Positions 4,910 through 5,800 of a DNA stretch of 5,800 bases are shown piece after piece. The position numbers were made by a program, and so were the translations under genes. Source of the stretch: Pseudomonadota bacterium (lineage in GTDB: Bacteria; Pseudomonadota; Alphaproteobacteria; Rhizobiales; Xanthobacteraceae); assembly GCA_023391175.1 (NCBI GenBank), contig JAEWBL010000214.1:1-5800 (forward strand), read 5' to 3'. Below the pieces are notes generated by a model. The model was not told the DNA's origin. It worked only from the letters and a program-made list of their open reading frames with translations, and ran no database searches. Every line of letters starts with the position of its first letter. Position 1 is the stretch's first letter.

Positions 4910-5800
4910 TCAGCTGGTGAGGCGACGCACACATCGGAAGCCGATGTGCGCGGAGCCCGTATCGACGGATTGAGGCTGGCGCGCGGCAGGCCGATAGCGC
5001 CGGCAATAGCTGGGCGCACAGAGGTGTGAGCCGCCCTTGAGCACCTTGCGCGGCAAGGCGAGACCGGGAGCGGCCCATTCAAGGCTGTCCGCGATCGTCC
5101 CGCCGCGCGGGTTGCGCGGCAGGCAGCAGGCCTTCGCTGCGGGCGCTGGATGGCGCGGGCGATACCAGTCGTCGGTCCACTCCCAGACATTGCCGATCAT
5201 GTCGAGCAGGCCGTAGCCGTTGGGCGGGAACGCGGTGACGGGCGAGGTGCCGACGAAGCCGTCCTCCGCGAGGTTCTCCACCGGGAAGCGCCCTTGCCAG
5301 GTGTTGGCGCGATGAACGCCGCCGGGGGCGAGTTCGTCCCCCCAGGCGAAGGCCGCTCCGTCGAGCCCGCCCCGCGCCGCGAACTCCCATTCCGCCTCTG
5401 TGGGCAGGTCTTTTCCGGCCCAGGCGGCATAGGCGGCTGCGTCGGTGTGGCAGACGTGAACGACGGGGTGGTCCTCGATGTTGGAAAGATCGCTGCCGGG
5501 ACCCTGCGGGTGGCGCCAGGATGCGCCGGGCACGAACTGCCACCAGCGTGTCCAGTCGTCGGGATCGCCTGCATCGGCGGGCATGCGAAACACCAGGGAG
5601 CCCGGCACCAGCAGGGCGGGATCGGCGCCCGGATAGTCCTCGGCGCGCGGCACCTGCTCGGCCACGGTGACATAGCCGGTGGCCTCAACGAAGCGGGCGA
5701 ACGCGCGGTTGGTGACGGGGGTGCGATCCATGAGGAAGGCGTCCACATGCACCTGATGCACGGGCGCCTCTTCCGGATAATGATCGTCCGACCCCATGCG
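4910..5800 (-). CDS. Formylglycine-generating enzyme (FGE/SUMF1 family), 5' end outside the window
   Basis: About 296 residues are visible and the reading frame stays open at the right edge. This enzyme uses O2 and copper to oxidise the cysteine in a C-x-P-x-R motif of sulfatases to formylglycine. Family landmarks in order: FRMGSDD-type start (RMGSDD at the edge); DRTPVTNRAFARFVEATGY; DYPGADP; GASWRHPQGPGSD; DHPVVHV; LPTEAEWEFAARGG; FAWGDEL; ANTWQGRFP; GNVWEWTDDWY (5162-5194); and GGSHLC...SYCRRYR...GFRC at the C-terminus. Both catalytic cysteines are present (codons 5018-5020 and 5003-5005), as the LC and YC of the family, which separates a true FGE from other FGE-sulfatase domain proteins such as EgtB-like enzymes. 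The ATG at 5797 is internal to the conserved MGS motif, so the true start lies beyond the edge, and whether a signal peptide exists cannot be seen. The sulfatase gene starts 11 bases after its stop, so that sulfatase is its likely substrate. Confidence 0.95.
   Translation of the reverse strand, partial: RMGSDDHYPEEAPVHQVHVDAFLMDRTPVTNRAFARFVEATGYVTVAEQVPRAEDYPGADPALLVPGSLVFRMPADAGDPDDWTRWWQFVPGASWRHPQGPGSDLSNIEDHPVVHVCHTDAAAYAAWAGKDLPTEAEWEFAARGGLDGAAFAWGDELAPGGVHRANTWQGRFPVENLAEDGFVGTSPVTAFPPNGYGLLDMIGNVWEWTDDWYRPRHPAPAAKACCLPRNPRGGTIADSLEWAAPGLALPRKVLKGGSHLCAPSYCRRYRPAARQPQSVDTGSAHIGFRCVRRLTS

Noticed and set aside
4899..5078. Longer sulfatase start inside the FGE gene
   Set aside because: It would overlap the conserved catalytic C-terminus of FGE, adds no recognisable sequence, and would bury the Tat signal about 75 residues into the protein. 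The GTG at 4898 has a ribosome binding site and places the signal correctly.
5795..5797. ATG at 5797 as the true FGE start
   Set aside because: It is the Met of the conserved (F)RMGSDD motif and the frame is open before it. Family members have residues N-terminal to this point, so the gene continues past the edge.

Overview
The window is chromosomal-looking, high-GC DNA with strong G/C preference at third codon positions. It reads as an alphaproteobacterium, perhaps in the Rhizobiales/Xanthobacteraceae range. That placement is inferred from codon use and protein style only. There are no RNA genes, CRISPR arrays, insertion sequences or phage features. Five protein genes fill almost all of it, and the two at the window edges are cut off.

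Left part (1-2625). The first 63 codons of a leftward PepSY-associated transmembrane protein (start at 191) run off the left edge. A 266-base intergenic region separates it from a rightward two-component operon. That operon is an OmpR-family response regulator (458-1177) followed by a membrane histidine kinase (1174-2625), joined by a 4-base GTGA overlap with a strong ribosome binding site. The shared upstream region holds an exact 10-bp tandem repeat (344-363) that looks like an OmpR-type operator, and an inverted repeat (261-283) near the start of the PepSY gene. A reasonable inference is that the two-component system controls itself, the PepSY gene, or both.

Right part (2628-5800, all leftward). 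In transcription order there is a formylglycine-generating enzyme (cut by the right edge, stop at 4910), a Tat-exported arylsulfatase B-like sulfatase (GTG start at 4898) and an endonuclease/exonuclease/phosphatase (EEP) superfamily hydrolase (start at 3359). The first two are separated by 11 bases and form a clear functional pair. The first enzyme oxidises the active-site cysteine of the second to formylglycine in the cytoplasm, and the folded sulfatase is then exported. The EEP gene follows after a 69-base, strongly structured gap. It meets the histidine kinase gene tail to tail with only two bases between the stop codons.

No wholly unknown system is visible. The items most worth a second look are the enzyme-substrate operon of FGE and sulfatase, the tandem-repeat operator candidate, the EEP protein with Ala in place of the usual Asp of the C-terminal Asp-His pair, and the divergent pairing of a two-component system with a PepSY membrane protein.
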